From assembly GCA_930367205.1 (NCBI GenBank), contig OV884011.1, positions 107,127,139-107,191,138 on the forward strand: DNA of 64,000 bases, read 5' to 3'. Of this stretch, positions 1-12,439 are shown piece by piece (the first letter of the stretch is position 1; the number at the start of each line of letters is the position of its first letter). This DNA comes from Acanthosoma haemorrhoidale. Its lineage: Eukaryota > Arthropoda > Insecta > Hemiptera > Acanthosomatidae. A program made the position numbers and the translations under genes. The notes below the pieces were generated by a model that made no database searches, was not told the origin of the DNA, and was given only the letters and a program-made list of their open reading frames with translations.

Positions 1-75
1 CCAGAGACCTCCCAAATCCACCGCGAAGAGAAAACGGAGTCTTGGGAAGTCCCCCACGCTCCTCCGTCAGCCGCG

Positions 76-1916
76 TCACCGGAAACTAGCCAGTGGAGGC
101 TGACCAAGAGCGCGAGAGCCACAGACGCTCAGGACATGATTGGAGAAACTGGCCATTGCCACGCGAAGGCCTTGTTGAGCAGTGGAATGTCGTTGGCGGA
201 AACCAAACTGGTGTGTGGGAAAAAGGTTTTTGGATTCAACAATTGGAAATAGACGTTTTAGTAGGAGTTTCTCAAAAATTTTTGAGTGGATAGGGAGTAG
301 GCTAATTGGACGGTAAGATGAGGCGTCATTGGGTGGTGTACCGGGTTTGGCGAATAGGACAATAATGGAATGTTTCCAGAGGAGAGGAAAGTGCGTCGTT
401 CGGATAATGCAATTATATATATAGGTTAAAAATATTATGGCTTTAGGAGGAAGTTGTTTGAGAATTTGAGGAGTAAGGAGATCATATCCAGGGGATTTTC
501 GGTAAGGTATGTTTTTCAGAAGATATTTGACCTTAGAGGGATTAACGGCTTTTGGTGGAAGAGAGAGAGGAATAGGTGAAGTGAGGAAATCTTCCACAGT
601 TGTGCTGTGAGTATGGCTTTGATGAGAAAGGTGAGGTGTGAAAGTATGGGTAAGATGCAGAGCAAATTCCTCCGACCTATCCCCATCCGAAGCCGCCCAG
701 GACCCATCATCACGACGGAGTGGATGTGAAACAGGTTGATACTTTAGGATTTTTTTGGTTACGTTCCACAAGGAGTTATCCCTGGTAGACAGAGAGGAGA
801 GGTAGGAATTGAAAGAATCGGAACGGAAGGATGCCAATCGCCGCTTTACCAATCGGCAGTACTGATTGTACGAGCGGCGATCAGCAGGATGCCGGGATCT
901 TTGCTACACTGTTCTGGAGTGGCGTTTGGATTGGATTAGGTCTTTGAGATGCTGAGGTAAACGATTATGATTATGGATTTTTGGGTGACGATGCCTCCCT
1001 AGCCGACCTCTGGACCAGGGTAGTGAAAGAATGCACTGCATCGTCTAGGTCTTGGGATGTTTTCAGGGTTACTTTGAGGTCAATGGAGCCTGTAAGAAGC
1101 TGGCGGAAGTGGTCCCAATATACTGGGCCCCTAATAAATGAAGGAGGAGGTAGTTTGTGAATTGGTCTTAGGGATCTGGTTAATAATAAAGGACTATGAT
1201 CGGAGGAAAGGTCATCGAGGCGCTTTAGTGAATAGTTTAGTGTTCCTAAACTATTGTAGAAGAAGAAGTCTAGGAGATCTGGATTTCGGTTGGGATCTGA
1301 TGGCCAGTAGGTGGCTGTGTCAGGAGAGATCGTGGAGCAATGTTTCCGTGTGAGTGCAGACAGCAAAGCACGTCCGCGTGTATTCGTGGATCTTGACCCC
1401 CAGTGTTGGTGCTTCGCATTAAAGTCCCCACCCACAAGGAAACAATGTCCTATTTTTTTTTTTTTTTTCTAAGCTCTCAAACTTATAAAAATAGGAATGT
1501 GCGATGTAGATAAAAATAGAATGTCCTATGGAGTCTAGAAAGGAGATGAATTGGGAATCGGAAATGGATTTATTGGGAGGGCAGTACACTGATGCTAGAG
1601 TGAGGGGAAAAGTGAGGGTGGTGATTGACACTGCAGTGGATTGAAGGAAATCATGTGCTACCAAAGGAACTATGCGGTGGGATATGGAGTTATGGACAAT
1701 GACAGCGGTACCTGCATGAGCTGTTCCATCTGGGTGATTAGTTCGATAAGTCTGGTACTGTCGAACGGTAAATGGTCGTTTGCTCGTAAGTCTTGTTTCA
1801 GTAATAAGAGCTACGTCGATCTTCTTGTCGTGGAGTAGTGCTGTCAGTTCGTTAGTGTGGGTGCGAACACCATTCGCATTCCAAAGGAGAATGGATAAGG
1901 AGTCAGAAGGATCCAC
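76..1916 (-). pseudogene. LINE ORF2 (endonuclease + partial RT), broken
   Basis: ORF2 encodes the AP-endonuclease-like and reverse transcriptase domains that nick the target and copy element RNA. The endonuclease start (WNANGV motif) is read just below 1916. A 76-base insertion with duplication at 1444-1519 breaks the frame. Beyond it the GGDFNAKH motif and a later SSDHSPLL motif are read at 1435-971. The RT N-terminal half is open at 852-76 (258 codons) with KSPGYDLL, SYRPISLLP (residues 179-187) and HQFGFR (214-219). The domain holding the FADD-type catalytic motif is absent. The frame also shifts between 971 and 852. The copy cannot mobilise itself. Confidence 0.85.
1444..1529 (-). mobile_element. 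Short poly(A)-tailed retroposon inserted in the LINE
   Basis: The 10-base word AATGTCCTAT occurs at 1444-1453 and again at 1520-1529. Between them lie about 66 bases that begin, on the + strand, with a run of about 17 T followed by roughly 50 bases of unrelated sequence. Read on the - strand this is a short body ending in poly(A), flanked by target-site duplications, the mark of LINE-driven retroposition. The net gain of 76 bases shifts the endonuclease frame of the host LINE. The source RNA of the body was not recognised. Confidence 0.75.
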
Positions 1917-2762
1917 TTATGGATTTTGTTTAACGGGGATAAGGTAGGAGACAAGATTTGTAAGAAGGGAAATGAGAGGGGTAATTAGGGTTCTGAATTC
2001 TGTAAGGAATGATGTTAATAGGCTAGTGAGATCTGAAGAGCTTGGAGGTGAAGGAATATGCGAGATGTGTGGTTGAGGATGGGATTGGGTTTGCTGGTTG
2101 GCGGGATGAGCGGGATGCTGGGGAAGAGATACTTGCGGACAAGAAGTGGGCAGTGCCTGTGACTGCTCTCTGTTCCGAACGGCATCAGCAAAAGAGACAG
2201 AAGGCCTCAAATTTCTGGTGGGGGCGCTTCTTGAGCTACCTGTCACTGGCCTCTCTTCTTCTGGCCGACGACGTTGCTCGCTCCTGGACTTGAGGATGCT
2301 ATAGGCCTCACAGCCCTTGTAGTTGGCCGGATGGTCTTGCTGGCAGAGCACGCATACAGCAGGTGATTTTAGGGGCTTTTTGCACAATTCGCTTTTGTGC
2401 TGCCCACTACACTTTACACACCTAGGAGGGTGGTGGCAGTACGATTTCGTGTGCCCATATGCCTGGCAATTATGGCATTGGACGATGTCTCTTTTGGGGT
2501 AAGGTTTTTCGACCTGTATTCTTGTGTAATATAGGGTTGTTAAGTCATAAATTTTCTCCACGCCTGATGTCCGCTCGAGATCTACAAAAAATAACGGTAA
2601 TGCCGTTTTGGTGGATTCGTTTTGTTGTCTGTCCTCACGTAAAACGTTGGTTATTTGCCGAACTTTAAATCCCAGAGCTGATAGTTCGTCTTCAATTTCA
2701 TCAGCTGGTGTGGTCGGGTGCAGATTTCTTATCACTACTCGAAGCGATCGTTCTTGTTTCAA
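1917..2762 (-). CDS. LINE ORF1 protein with three zinc knuckles
   Basis: This is the nucleic-acid-binding ORF1 protein of the LINE, 281 residues from the first in-frame ATG. The frame stays open for about 115 bases upstream, so the true N-terminus is longer and truncated. Residues about 5-90 resemble the region that precedes the zinc knuckles in Jockey-type ORF1 proteins. Three CCHC-like knuckles follow: C96-C99-H104-C109, C115-C118-H122-C127 and C137-C140-H144-C151. The C-terminus (190-280) is rich in Ser, Pro, Gln and His and looks disordered. In this family ORF1 coats element RNA and acts as a chaperone. The frame is intact, so the copy may be fairly young. The stop TAA (1917-1919) is followed in the same frame by ORF2. 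Confidence 0.85.
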   Translation of the reverse strand: MKQERSLRVVIRNLHPTTPADEIEDELSALGFKVRQITNVLREDRQQNESTKTALPLFFVDLERTSGVEKIYDLTTLYYTRIQVEKPYPKRDIVQCHNCQAYGHTKSYCHHPPRCVKCSGQHKSELCKKPLKSPAVCVLCQQDHPANYKGCEAYSILKSRSEQRRRPEEERPVTGSSRSAPTRNLRPSVSFADAVRNREQSQALPTSCPQVSLPQHPAHPANQQTQSHPQPHISHIPSPPSSSDLTSLLTSFLTEFRTLITPLISLLTNLVSYLIPVKQNP

Positions 2763-2890
2763 CTGATATGTATGGAAGTCTGCATTGGTTTCTTCTAAAT
2801 ACTTGATGATCGCTCGATAAGTATCGGGAGTGTCTGGGGAAATTTTTGTATCCCGAGAGCGATTGAGGCACGTATATTATCACTTTAAAA

Positions 2891-5860
2891 AACATATTTA
2901 TGTATGTCATGGAAGTTCGTTATGTAGTCATGTATGCCATAAATTATTTACAAATGCAATATAATGCTATAAAGTCCTTTAAGAACGTACAATCTATTTG
3001 TTGAAGTAATCAATAATTACTAGTAGTAATGTAGATATTTGATACATGATTGCTTTAATTCTAGCCTAAAATATTTTATTGTTGTTATTTATGCAGTGCT
3101 CCTACCCTATAACCATTTACAATACGGCAATTAATAACAATACCACAACAATTTTAAAATACCATAATTAAATTAATAAATTGTGTTATATGCATAGAGC
3201 AATTCGTGTAATTTTCAGGCCATTTTACTTATAGTAGATTGCCCAAAAGAAAGTTTTGACGTCCTCGTAAAGTTATAGGGTGTAAATTTCTACTTTAATT
3301 AAATGAACGTGGAAATTACTTTTATGTTGAACGTAACTAATCTTTTTAATACCACACATTTAGGAAAAGTTTTTGTAACGTTTTGTTGGTTGCATGCCCT
3401 CATCCATCTAACTGCAAGGAGTATTCTCGGCTAACTTGAAAGCTAGTTTAACTTTAGCGTTTTCAATCAGCCTTCAAACTGCTGCTTTCCGTGACGGAAC
3501 TGTAGCACAATTTAAGAAGCAGTTTTGTTATAATCATTCTCATTTCAACCAAGCCTCATGCACGTATATTTTTAGAATTTTTCCGCTTTTTAAATATCGT
3601 GCCAAGCGTAATTTCCTCTCCTAACCGTTAACTACTTGTAAAATTCCGAAAATCGCTCTGCATTACATTGTATTATTACTAACTAAGTGCAACTACCACA
3701 ATTGGCAACCGTCATATTCTAACTTTTAAAAAATTAGGGGATATAAGAATTTTCTGTGTATGTATTTTTTTTATTCCAAACAAAGTAAAGTAGTCCAAAC
3801 AAGAAGGATGTAGTGTATTAAGAGTCTTTCCTGGTACCTGGCATATCGATTCTGCCTTCAACGGTAAATCAAATAGTCGTCAGTTTTTATTATATATATT
3901 TATTGCCCTTCTTGAAAAAGATAATTAGAAAGCGGTAGTGGTATAGATGTAATTCCAACACCCTAGTAGATTATATCTACAATATTAATAATCTTAGGCT
4001 TTTAACCAGGTGAACGCCACTGCTCCTCACCGGCACAAATTTACACATGATCATAGATTATTTTACAATGTTCCTTGCAAAGTGTGCAAACACTACCAGC
4101 TAGTTTCCTATTTTCATTTAAGAGCATTCTAACCATGGTAGGACCGCAGTCTGTCCAAGTAAAATTCTTTCAAGCTTATGCGGTAGTCTAGTTTTCAGAC
4201 AATGGTAATTTTACTGCAGGTACTAATGAAGGAGGTACATGCGACTGTGAGTCAGGGAGGAAGACGGTGTGAGTCAGTTTCCCAGGGCTTTCTTACCCTT
4301 TATCTCTCCATGCATCTACGGCCGGTGAAATAGCCACGTCTAGAAAATAAAAGAGCTATTAACTGTTGTGAGATTATTAGCCTGGCCATTATTCATTCTT
4401 TAATGATTCCACATTTTCATTCGTGTGGTCTGTGTATCAGATGAGTTATCAATCTTGGTAGAACATGAACCATAATCATTTTGTCATTATTTAAAATGAG
4501 ACTAAGCAATATTTAACTTTGTTTGTTTAATAAACTTCTCCTACGACTAAATAATCTGATTAACGAATCCTTTTCAAGATTATAGATCTGTAAAATTTCC
4601 TTTAAAAAAAATATATTATCAAGCTACGAGTTGCTCGGTAAAGGAAAAGAATACTACAATCCTACATACGGAACATTTTGAGTTCTAGGCGTACTTAAAC
4701 TGACGGTTCCACCAAAAATGGACCAACCCCAATCCACTCATACATTACAGAAGTGTCCATTCCGGAGTTATCAGTGATGACCACGACGGCAGAAAAGGTG
4801 GAAGGGATTTAGTACACTCAATAACGTTTTAATTTCTTCACTAAGAGGAGGTATCGCGTCATGTCCTCTTCCTTCACGTTTTCGGGCCTACTTGTACTAA
4901 GTACCCATTACATCACATTCGCTGGTTAAGGTTTTAAACAGAGCAATAAAATCATTTAAAAAAATTACAACTATAATAATTATAATATTAAAGATATAAA
5001 ATGATGTTCAAATATATTTCTTGAGTGTGACTTAAGTAATCTTTCCGTGAAGCTTTGGGCGTTAGTTATATTCAGACCACTTTGTAGATTATTTGGATCT
5101 TGTCATCTTACGCATGCAGTGTATTTTTTCTATTCCACACGTCCATGATGTTACGTGAAATGGTTTATGTTCGAAGCAATAACAGCTGGAGGATGGCGCG
5201 GCCAGAGACACGATAGAAGGAACAGAAGCCGCTCTTCCTGATTGCAGGAAACGACTCAGCTGAATAACTGTGAACTTCTCGATAACGGTCTCATTTTCTC
5301 CTTACATCACCACTCACATTAAATATTGCAAAAATATTTCCAGATCCACTTTCCAGTAGTAATTTGTCTTCTGCCGGGTCGTTTGCTCGTTCTCGGCGAT
5401 TGGATTGCAATGCTACTTTCCTTGGGCGAGAAGAGTAGTGGGTTTCATTCCGTTTCATCACTTTTCATTTATCGCCCCATTAGGTTCGAAGGCGAGTGCA
5501 ATGAAAGGCATCGGTAGGTCGAGATGATGATAGAATCTGTAATAACGTCACATTCCAGGACATCGTTTGTTACACACCTTAGCTGTATTTCTGGACTGCG
5601 TGGACTGCTAAAACTGCTTTAGTTTCTTTTGAAAGTTAATGAACTAAGCTATTATAAATCAAATAAACAAAATAAATCATTTTAAATGCTGACAGCTATG
5701 TGAAAAGTGAGTTCTAAGCTGATAAGAACTGAACCAAATCAAAATGTTGTCAAAAGAATCTGTGTAGCTTTGAATTGCGTCAAGTGGAGACTGCAAAATA
5801 GGAGAGCTAACGTACATTGCAATTAGTATAATAATTATTGAGGGGTATGCAGACTTTCAG
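2891..5860. other. AT-rich intergenic DNA, no gene recognised
   Basis: Mostly AT-rich sequence with scattered short open frames that resemble no protein family I know. A less AT-rich stretch at about 5160-5530 ends in a splice-donor-like GGTAGGT near 5512. It could be a non-coding exon or promoter, but nothing confirms this. Confidence 0.5.
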
Positions 5861-6125
5861 ACTTAGAAAACTTCTTTATTGTGATAAAATTACAATCTGC
5901 CTTATTGGGCATTAAGTAATTGTGATAAATGTTCTCATTTATAAAATATTTACAATTTTCATTTACTTGCTCATTTACACAGTATTTACAAACAGCCCAG
6001 AGACCTCCCAAAACCACATGATTGTCACCCTCTCGCGTGCGAACGAGGATGCGGAGTCTTAAGAAGTTCCCCACGATCCTCCGTCAGCCGTGACACCGGA
6101 TATGAGCCAAGAGTGCAAGAGCCAC
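5861..6125 (-). mobile_element. 3' end of Jockey-like LINE, copy 2
   Basis: This is the 3'-terminal portion of the LINE seen at 1-2890 and 57850-58937, antisense. It keeps an open frame (6074-5835) with blocks shared with the 58.7-kb copy, such as VRTREGDNH and NKADCNFI. It includes the family 3' end, read as CCTTATTGGGCA and AATTACAATCTGCC on the + strand. The GC-rich part at 5998-6125 matches the first 125 bases of the window, apart from an internal gap, so copy 1 has the same 3' module. Confidence 0.85.
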
Positions 6126-9100
6126 TGTCACGTGTATAGCAGGCCACAAGGTCATGTTTCAGACTTTAGGCTAATCCTTGGATATCCATAATAAGCAATT
6201 GAAAGGTCGTGTTTTGGAATCGATAGTTAAACGATATTTCAAGATCCTGGTAGATCATTAACATATTTTTCCTGATTATTTGTAGTTTAATGGCTGTAGT
6301 AATTGCCTATTAGTGTCGTTTTACAGCTTATGTTTAAAAAAAAACCAAGTGCTTTGAACTTGCCACCGAAGGAGATTAAGAATGCCAACCTTTAGATAAC
6401 TTTCACTTTGTGTCCTAATAATGTTATTGTGAATTAAGAATTTATTTATTATTTCTTATATTTCAAACAGTCATAACCCAAGAACAGACAAACTGGAGGT
6501 GATGGGTGGCATTAAATAAAAACCTCCCTAGACACCCCTCGTCCAGTATATTCAGGTTTATCTTTGGTTTTCAGGCAATTGCCCCCATCGACTTAATCGC
6601 TACCCCTTAGTCACAAGATCTCTAGTCTGATGCGCTAGCACAGGAAAACTGCATGAACCACTTCCTGCTACTAAGCTTAATTGTCATCAGTGATTGTAAA
6701 CATTGTCATCGCATGTACTAAAGCTGATTAGTGATTATTAAACTCATGAACAAGGCCTAAACGTATTATAATATCAACAATATTATATGTCCAATTGTAC
6801 TTGCTGTTCCATAGTCACTGATTCTCTCACGTTATAGCTTTATGCTAATTGCAACTATTAAATATAAATGTGAAGGTCATACCGTACAATAATATTCTCT
6901 AGCCGGCGGTGTAGCTTCATAAATTTTAATAAGTTCCCCTTAGGGGAGGTTGCGCCCCACTGAACCTAATCCACAGGACTGGCCTTCGTCTCGCCCTAAT
7001 AGTTTAATAGCTGTATCCACTCACTCATCGCCTCGCTTTATGTAAATTGCACTAGAAGTTTCACATTTTATTTTATTTATACCATGTATGTTATTTCTTA
7101 TAGAAATAATTGTTTCCCTAATACTTGTTATGTATTTATTAATTGATTTTCAACTGTGAAATCGAATCACAACCATCGAATGTGAATGTCATAAAAATAT
7201 AGGAATGACATCTAGTGATAACCACCCTATAATTATATTTAAGATCTTAACAGATCCTGTCCAGCTTCTTTGAAGTCTTCGTGGACTTTTATGTGCTAAT
7301 TCAAGTGCGGATAATCCCTGTATTAGTAGGTTCGGATGGGTAGATAGTTGATGAAAGCGTCTGTGTATTTTCTATATTTCAGTCTGTTCGTATGGAACTT
7401 GCAGTGTGGATGTAACTTTAGGCGTCAGTTATTAGCCTATAAACAGTATTATAAGTAAGTATGTCTTGTGTGAGGGTTACATGGTCAGTTCAATTTTTTG
7501 TCAGGAGTCAGCTGGTCGTTCTCCACAAACTACCAATATTTTTGTTAAGAGAAGACAAACTGTGCTTTTTATATGTGAATTTCAATATAATTTCAATGCT
7601 GTAGAGGTAACTTTTGTCATGTTCCATGCCAACGTTTCCAAGCTTTCTGTTCGTCATTGATCACCTGTCTGATATAAAATGACTTCCATGAAAGTAAGTA
7701 ATGTATTTTGGCTTGTAGGGCCACCGCTAAAAAATTGTATAGGCATCTTAAAGGTGAGACAAGTCACTAGGGTTGGATATTTATAATAATAATAAACTTG
7801 GGGATCTTCATTCACGGCTCCTGGTCAATGCAACCCGCATAGCAGATGTGTATGCCGTGCTCCTTAATGTTCCTACACAACTCCGGGCATGTTATTATTG
7901 CCGGCAGTTTTTTCATACTGCTAAAAACGTTAGTGCCGATATAAATTTCTGGTGGGCAGACATCAGAAATATATATAACAACAATATTTTGCAATTCTAA
8001 ACAATTTAGTATATGTCAAAACACGTTGAGAATCACTTAATTAATGTAAAATCTAACCTGCCACTCCCAGTGGATGGCTTACGTAGGCACAAGATATCTT
8101 GTAAAACGTGCAACTGTTAGAAAAAACCTAATTTTTATTCGGTATTCGCTATTCATTTAAAGAAATAACCGTTATTTCTGTCAAACTGTGTGGTGGTGCT
8201 CGCTCTCTCAGCAGATATTTTTAACCTTTGGTGAAATATCGACAGATATGTCTTCCAGTCCACAAGTTCATTATCCTTGAATGTACTTTAACAGTGTTTA
8301 TGTAAACGGAATGAAGGACATAACAGTGAATAAAAAATATTTACACATATATGACTTAAGGTATTACATAAAAACGTTTTAAATAACTTGGAAAAAAAAT
8401 GATAGGGGCTTGGTAATAAAAATATTTCTTATTTTGGCCGTGGTAGTAAATTGTTTTTATAATTTAATTTAATAATATTAATATAATAATATTCCCCCAA
8501 AAAACTTCTACAAGCTTATTTAAAAAAATCAATATAAGCTGTGTATTGAAGTATATATCAAAACCAGTAATTTCTTATTTTTCAGTTGTTTTTTTTTTTG
8601 GCAGCTTAAAAAAAAGCCGAATGGCAACTTGCATCAAATCCTGAAATTTCAATCTAATTGCAATACAAAAATCTTGATTGCTAGTTTTTATACCGACGCC
8701 GTCGTTTCTGTAGATACTTCTGAAATGATTTTAGGCCTTTACATCGGTGCATGTCGCTCTTTTAGTTTTTCTTCAGAAAAGTTGTAAGCTTTAAGAAAAA
8801 TTTAAATTTACGGGCAAATGATTAACGTCCCCTGTGCTCTCGTTATTCAATCATACTTTTCAAGTGATTGAAATTCAAAATTTGAAGGACTACCGCTCTT
8901 ATGAATTATTTTTCAGAGGTTATACGTGATTTATTAAAGAGATTAGAAATTGACAGGGTTTGCAGGAATGGATCATTCGGTAAAGAGTTCGGAAATCAGA
9001 AGATTCGGGGTTTGAAATCTAGCGAATCTAGAAATCAATATATCTTTTCTTCTGTTAATTATCATATTAATTCTTAATTTGTAACGCGACATAATGCTTT

Positions 9101-10420
9101 AATATCTTTACAATACTCTGTTTCTTATACAAGTTAAATTAAGGAGTGTATATTTTGCATTAGCCATTTAACTGCTGGATTTGAATCATCACTGTAATCA
9201 TATTTCGACCAATTGCATTAATTTAAAAAATAAATAAATAAAGTTTGTAATCCTGTAATCAAACTTGATTCGTCCATGCCTCACTAAACGGTACACAATT
9301 TTTAATGAAATGATTTAACAGACTATTCTCCTTATTTTCTACAATTTCACTAATCAGATTTCCTTTGATTCAATTGTGTTGTTCAAGATAGTCAGCATGC
9401 TGTTTCACGGTTTAACAGCGAATATATCACAACCCTTCATATAAGATCATAATTCTTATTCCGGACGTAGGCAGAAGCGCTAAAGCAGCTTATTCGAATG
9501 CACCACGGTACACATTTTCTGTTTGTAGCCCCGGTGTGGCCATCATCACGCTCAACTTCCTCCCATTATGTTCGCCTATGTTTATCGCCCATTCACTTTG
9601 CTGTCGGCGAGTCAACAATCGACAAGGTCCTTCACGACTGTCACGGCTTGTCGTGTGGCCCGCGCGTCTTCCGAATGTCTAATCGTATCTACCACTTGCT
9701 TGTAGTAAGGGAAATAAAAATGCTTAAGTGTCTTTTATGATGCTTTTTTCTGGTGGTTGTACATTGAATATAATAGCAGCTTCAATTGGTCACGATACGT
9801 AATCTCATTTCAGGATGCCAAAATCGATCAAACTTTTCACTACGTGAGTGGCTACGTAATTTGAATGGCCGATCTTTAGGGAAAAGGTTTTACTTTATAA
9901 TTCTATTTCATCTCTATACTTGATTCACTGTGACAATGGTGGTAAAATTGATCGAATCCGTTTAAATTTTTAACAGGGGTCACACAAAACCTCGCAATAA
10001 TCTGATTAGCAGTTGGTTAAAATGCTGCTACTCTTTTACCTCCGGAAATATCAGAAAACAAGATAATTATTTTATATAAGTGTAATTTTATACATATAAT
10101 AATTTATTTAATTTAAGTAAGAGGAAGTTTAATTTATTATATTTGGAGAAATCGGTTTCGCTGTGGAAATTTATCACCGAAGTTATGTCCATTAAAAGTA
10201 GGCATCAGTATTAAAACAGTTTACCAGTCCGTACCCAGCCAGTGCTTCCTGAATTGTACATTCATAATAGCTTTGTTATGTTTTCAGAAATGTCTCGCTG
10301 ATCTCCAGTCGTTGCCCATTCTGGGTGATCTGACTATCCAATTTCGCTGTCTGACTTTAAATTACTGCTATAACGCAAAATAAAATTATTTAGATATTTC
10401 GGGCAATATCGTTATTAAAA
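6126..10420. other. AT-rich DNA, no gene recognised
   Basis: AT-rich sequence without a recognisable coding exon. Two small open frames (7773-8000 and 9498-9740, + strand) have no family resemblance I can name. The stretch 9490-9690 is clearly richer in CpG than its surroundings, as a promoter or non-coding first exon might be, but this is only a compositional remark. Confidence 0.45.
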
Positions 10421-10439
10421 TTTGTGTAATTTGTGCTAC

Positions 10440-11050
10440 TCGCCCCCTCTTCCCACTACAGCTGTGGGGGAATAGCCCATGGAGGTGAAAAAACCCATTA
10501 GCCCTAGAGGTAAGTATTAATTTAAACTAAAAGACCTGATACCTGACCGTGTGAGATAGCGCCTGATGAAGCCGGCCCAGCGCTTGGGAAAGGTCAGACT
10601 TGGCAGGCCAAGCGTAACGCATTCACGCACCCACCGCACACCGCCTGATGCTCCCACTGGTCCATCATATCGGCTATTGTTCCATGCACTGTATTCGTTC
10701 TTGGTTCTTGTACTCTTCTATCTAAAGAGAATTGGAAAGTCCTTCTATCAAGTGAATTTACCTGAGTATAAATGTTAAATTAATTAGCTGTATTTATTCT
10801 TTTTATTTGACTTTATTTGGAACTTATCCACATCAGGCCAAGAGGTCGCGATGAAAAACGATTCTGACATTTCGATGGAGCTAATGTTCTTAATGTCTAT
10901 GGGTAATTTTTAATAATCGTAACTTGGGTGAAGTCACACTTACTAGGCTAGGCTCAGCCCCAGGTGCCAATCTCGCCGTCACTTGGTCACTTGGTCCCTG
11001 AAGTAGGTTTTCCTCCACTGTGGTCGCGGAAAAGACCCGCTTTTACTTAC
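10440..11050. other. GC-richer island with splice-like signals
   Basis: Two GC-richer blocks stand out. In the first, CCCACTACAG at about 10456-10465 looks like a 3' splice site and AGAGGTAAGTATT at about 10508-10520 like a strong 5' splice site. They would bound a very small exon that carries a stop in at least one frame. In the second (10930-11050) the 8-base word CACTTGGT is repeated in tandem. No RNA gene family was recognised. A non-coding exon or an old repeat are both possible. Confidence 0.25.
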
Positions 11051-12430
11051 CTTAGCTTTTAAATTGAATTATTATTTCCATTAATTAATACATCTGCGTG
11101 TGTGATAAGTGACCTCGTCGTTGACATTATATTTGCTCTTATTCACAATAATATTCACAAAATATAAGTAGCCAAGGAATCCCCTGAATTGATTAGCAAG
11201 ATTGTCACCTCCAGGCTATCCAATAATTGGAGATCCCACTCGCTACTCCTTCAGATACTTCACTGATATAAAGAGACAGGGGAGGCTGAGAAATCTCGAA
11301 AGCCGTAAACTCTCAGATCATGAGAGGAGAAAACTGATCGGTGCAAAAACTCCCCACGACGTATGTTTACAAGTATCCCGAGATCGCTTCAATCTCCGAG
11401 GATTGTAAAAATAGGTTATACTGAACGTAATAAAATCAAAGCCTTCTAATGTGAGGTCCAAGGTAGTATTTTAACTCTTATCATGGTTTTAACATTGCAG
11501 ATTGGAAATAACGAACCAGAACATTTCCTACAATCCGTGGAAGCCGGACTTGTTATCTACAAGGAAATACTTGATCTCTTTTGTTGAAGGCTTCCCCTTC
11601 GCATGAAACAAAAGGGACTTTTATAAAATAATATATAATACAAAAAAAAAAATCATAATTCCATAGTTTTACATAACATCAATAGATAATGTTTTCTACT
11701 TTATTACATTGTACCTCAAGCACAATTTAAATTATTAAACACGTATTGATAATAGTTGTTTTTTTGCTACTTTGTCTTTGAAGGGTAGTTTAAAAAAATA
11801 GGAATATTTATTCCTGACTTTGATGGAAACTGGAAGTGATTACCTTAAAGCCACCAGGTTCTTCAAGAACCCATACTTCGAATCAGAAAAATACAAAAGT
11901 GCACATCAGCATATGAATGAAAGTTCAAAATGTTATCAGTATTTATTCGTCTTTATATCAAGTAGGTCGGGACCCTTGTAATAATTTTCATTTCTTAGAA
12001 AACGTGAATAAAACATCGTGTTTATCATTAGCATTTGCTTTTCGATCTAATGGCCACCATTATGAACATTCTTTCGTTGGGCTTTTGAAACCGGTATGTT
12101 TTGGTGACTTATAGGTTAGGTGTACGACATTCACAGTTATAAACTGTGAAACATGTTTATAAGGAAAAAATAATATTTTTTTTTGCAAATCTTAGTGAGG
12201 GCTCTTGTGTTTAGTTGAATCTTTATAGTAGTTTTTCCTACTTAATTAGTTAAGAATCTAGCACCTCTATATTTTCCATGTTTACCCACCATTTGCACAA
12301 TATGTTCACAAAGAGCCAATAATGTTTTTGTGTATATAGAACCACTGTACAAAACGTCACGACTATCAAGCTCGTTACTTTCACTTGCGATCTAGTGGAG
12401 GTCATATTGAATAACGTTCACAGCAGCCGA
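11051..12430. other. AT-rich DNA, nothing recognised
   Basis: Short open frames only, with no motif and no supported splice sites. Confidence 0.4.
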
Positions 12431-12439
12431 TAGATCATC

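Larger units (their letters stand above)
1..2890 (-). mobile_element. Jockey-like LINE, copy 1 (5'-truncated, internally deleted)
   Basis: A non-LTR retrotransposon lies antisense, with its 5' end near 2890 and its 3' part running off the window start. In element order it holds ORF1 with zinc knuckles (about 2880-1917), an endonuclease (1916-971), the N-terminal half of reverse transcriptase (852-150) and 3' sequence (150-1). The RT breaks off just after its HQFGFR block and jumps to 3' sequence shared with the copies at 5.9 kb and 58.7 kb, so the RT core and C-terminus are deleted. ORF1 stays open upstream of 2762 to about 2880, where AT-rich host DNA begins; this is a typical 5' truncation. 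The Jockey-type assignment rests on ORF1 plus endonuclease plus RT architecture and is an inference. Confidence 0.88.

Noticed and set aside
93..293. 66-codon + strand frame at the window start
   Set aside because: Antisense shadow of the LINE 3' region and RT, with no own features.
2042..2293. 83-codon + strand frame
   Set aside because: Antisense of the LINE ORF1 C-terminus.
7773..8000. 75-codon + strand frame with some protein-like composition
   Set aside because: No recognisable domain, no splice context and an overlapping open frame on the other strand; expected by chance.
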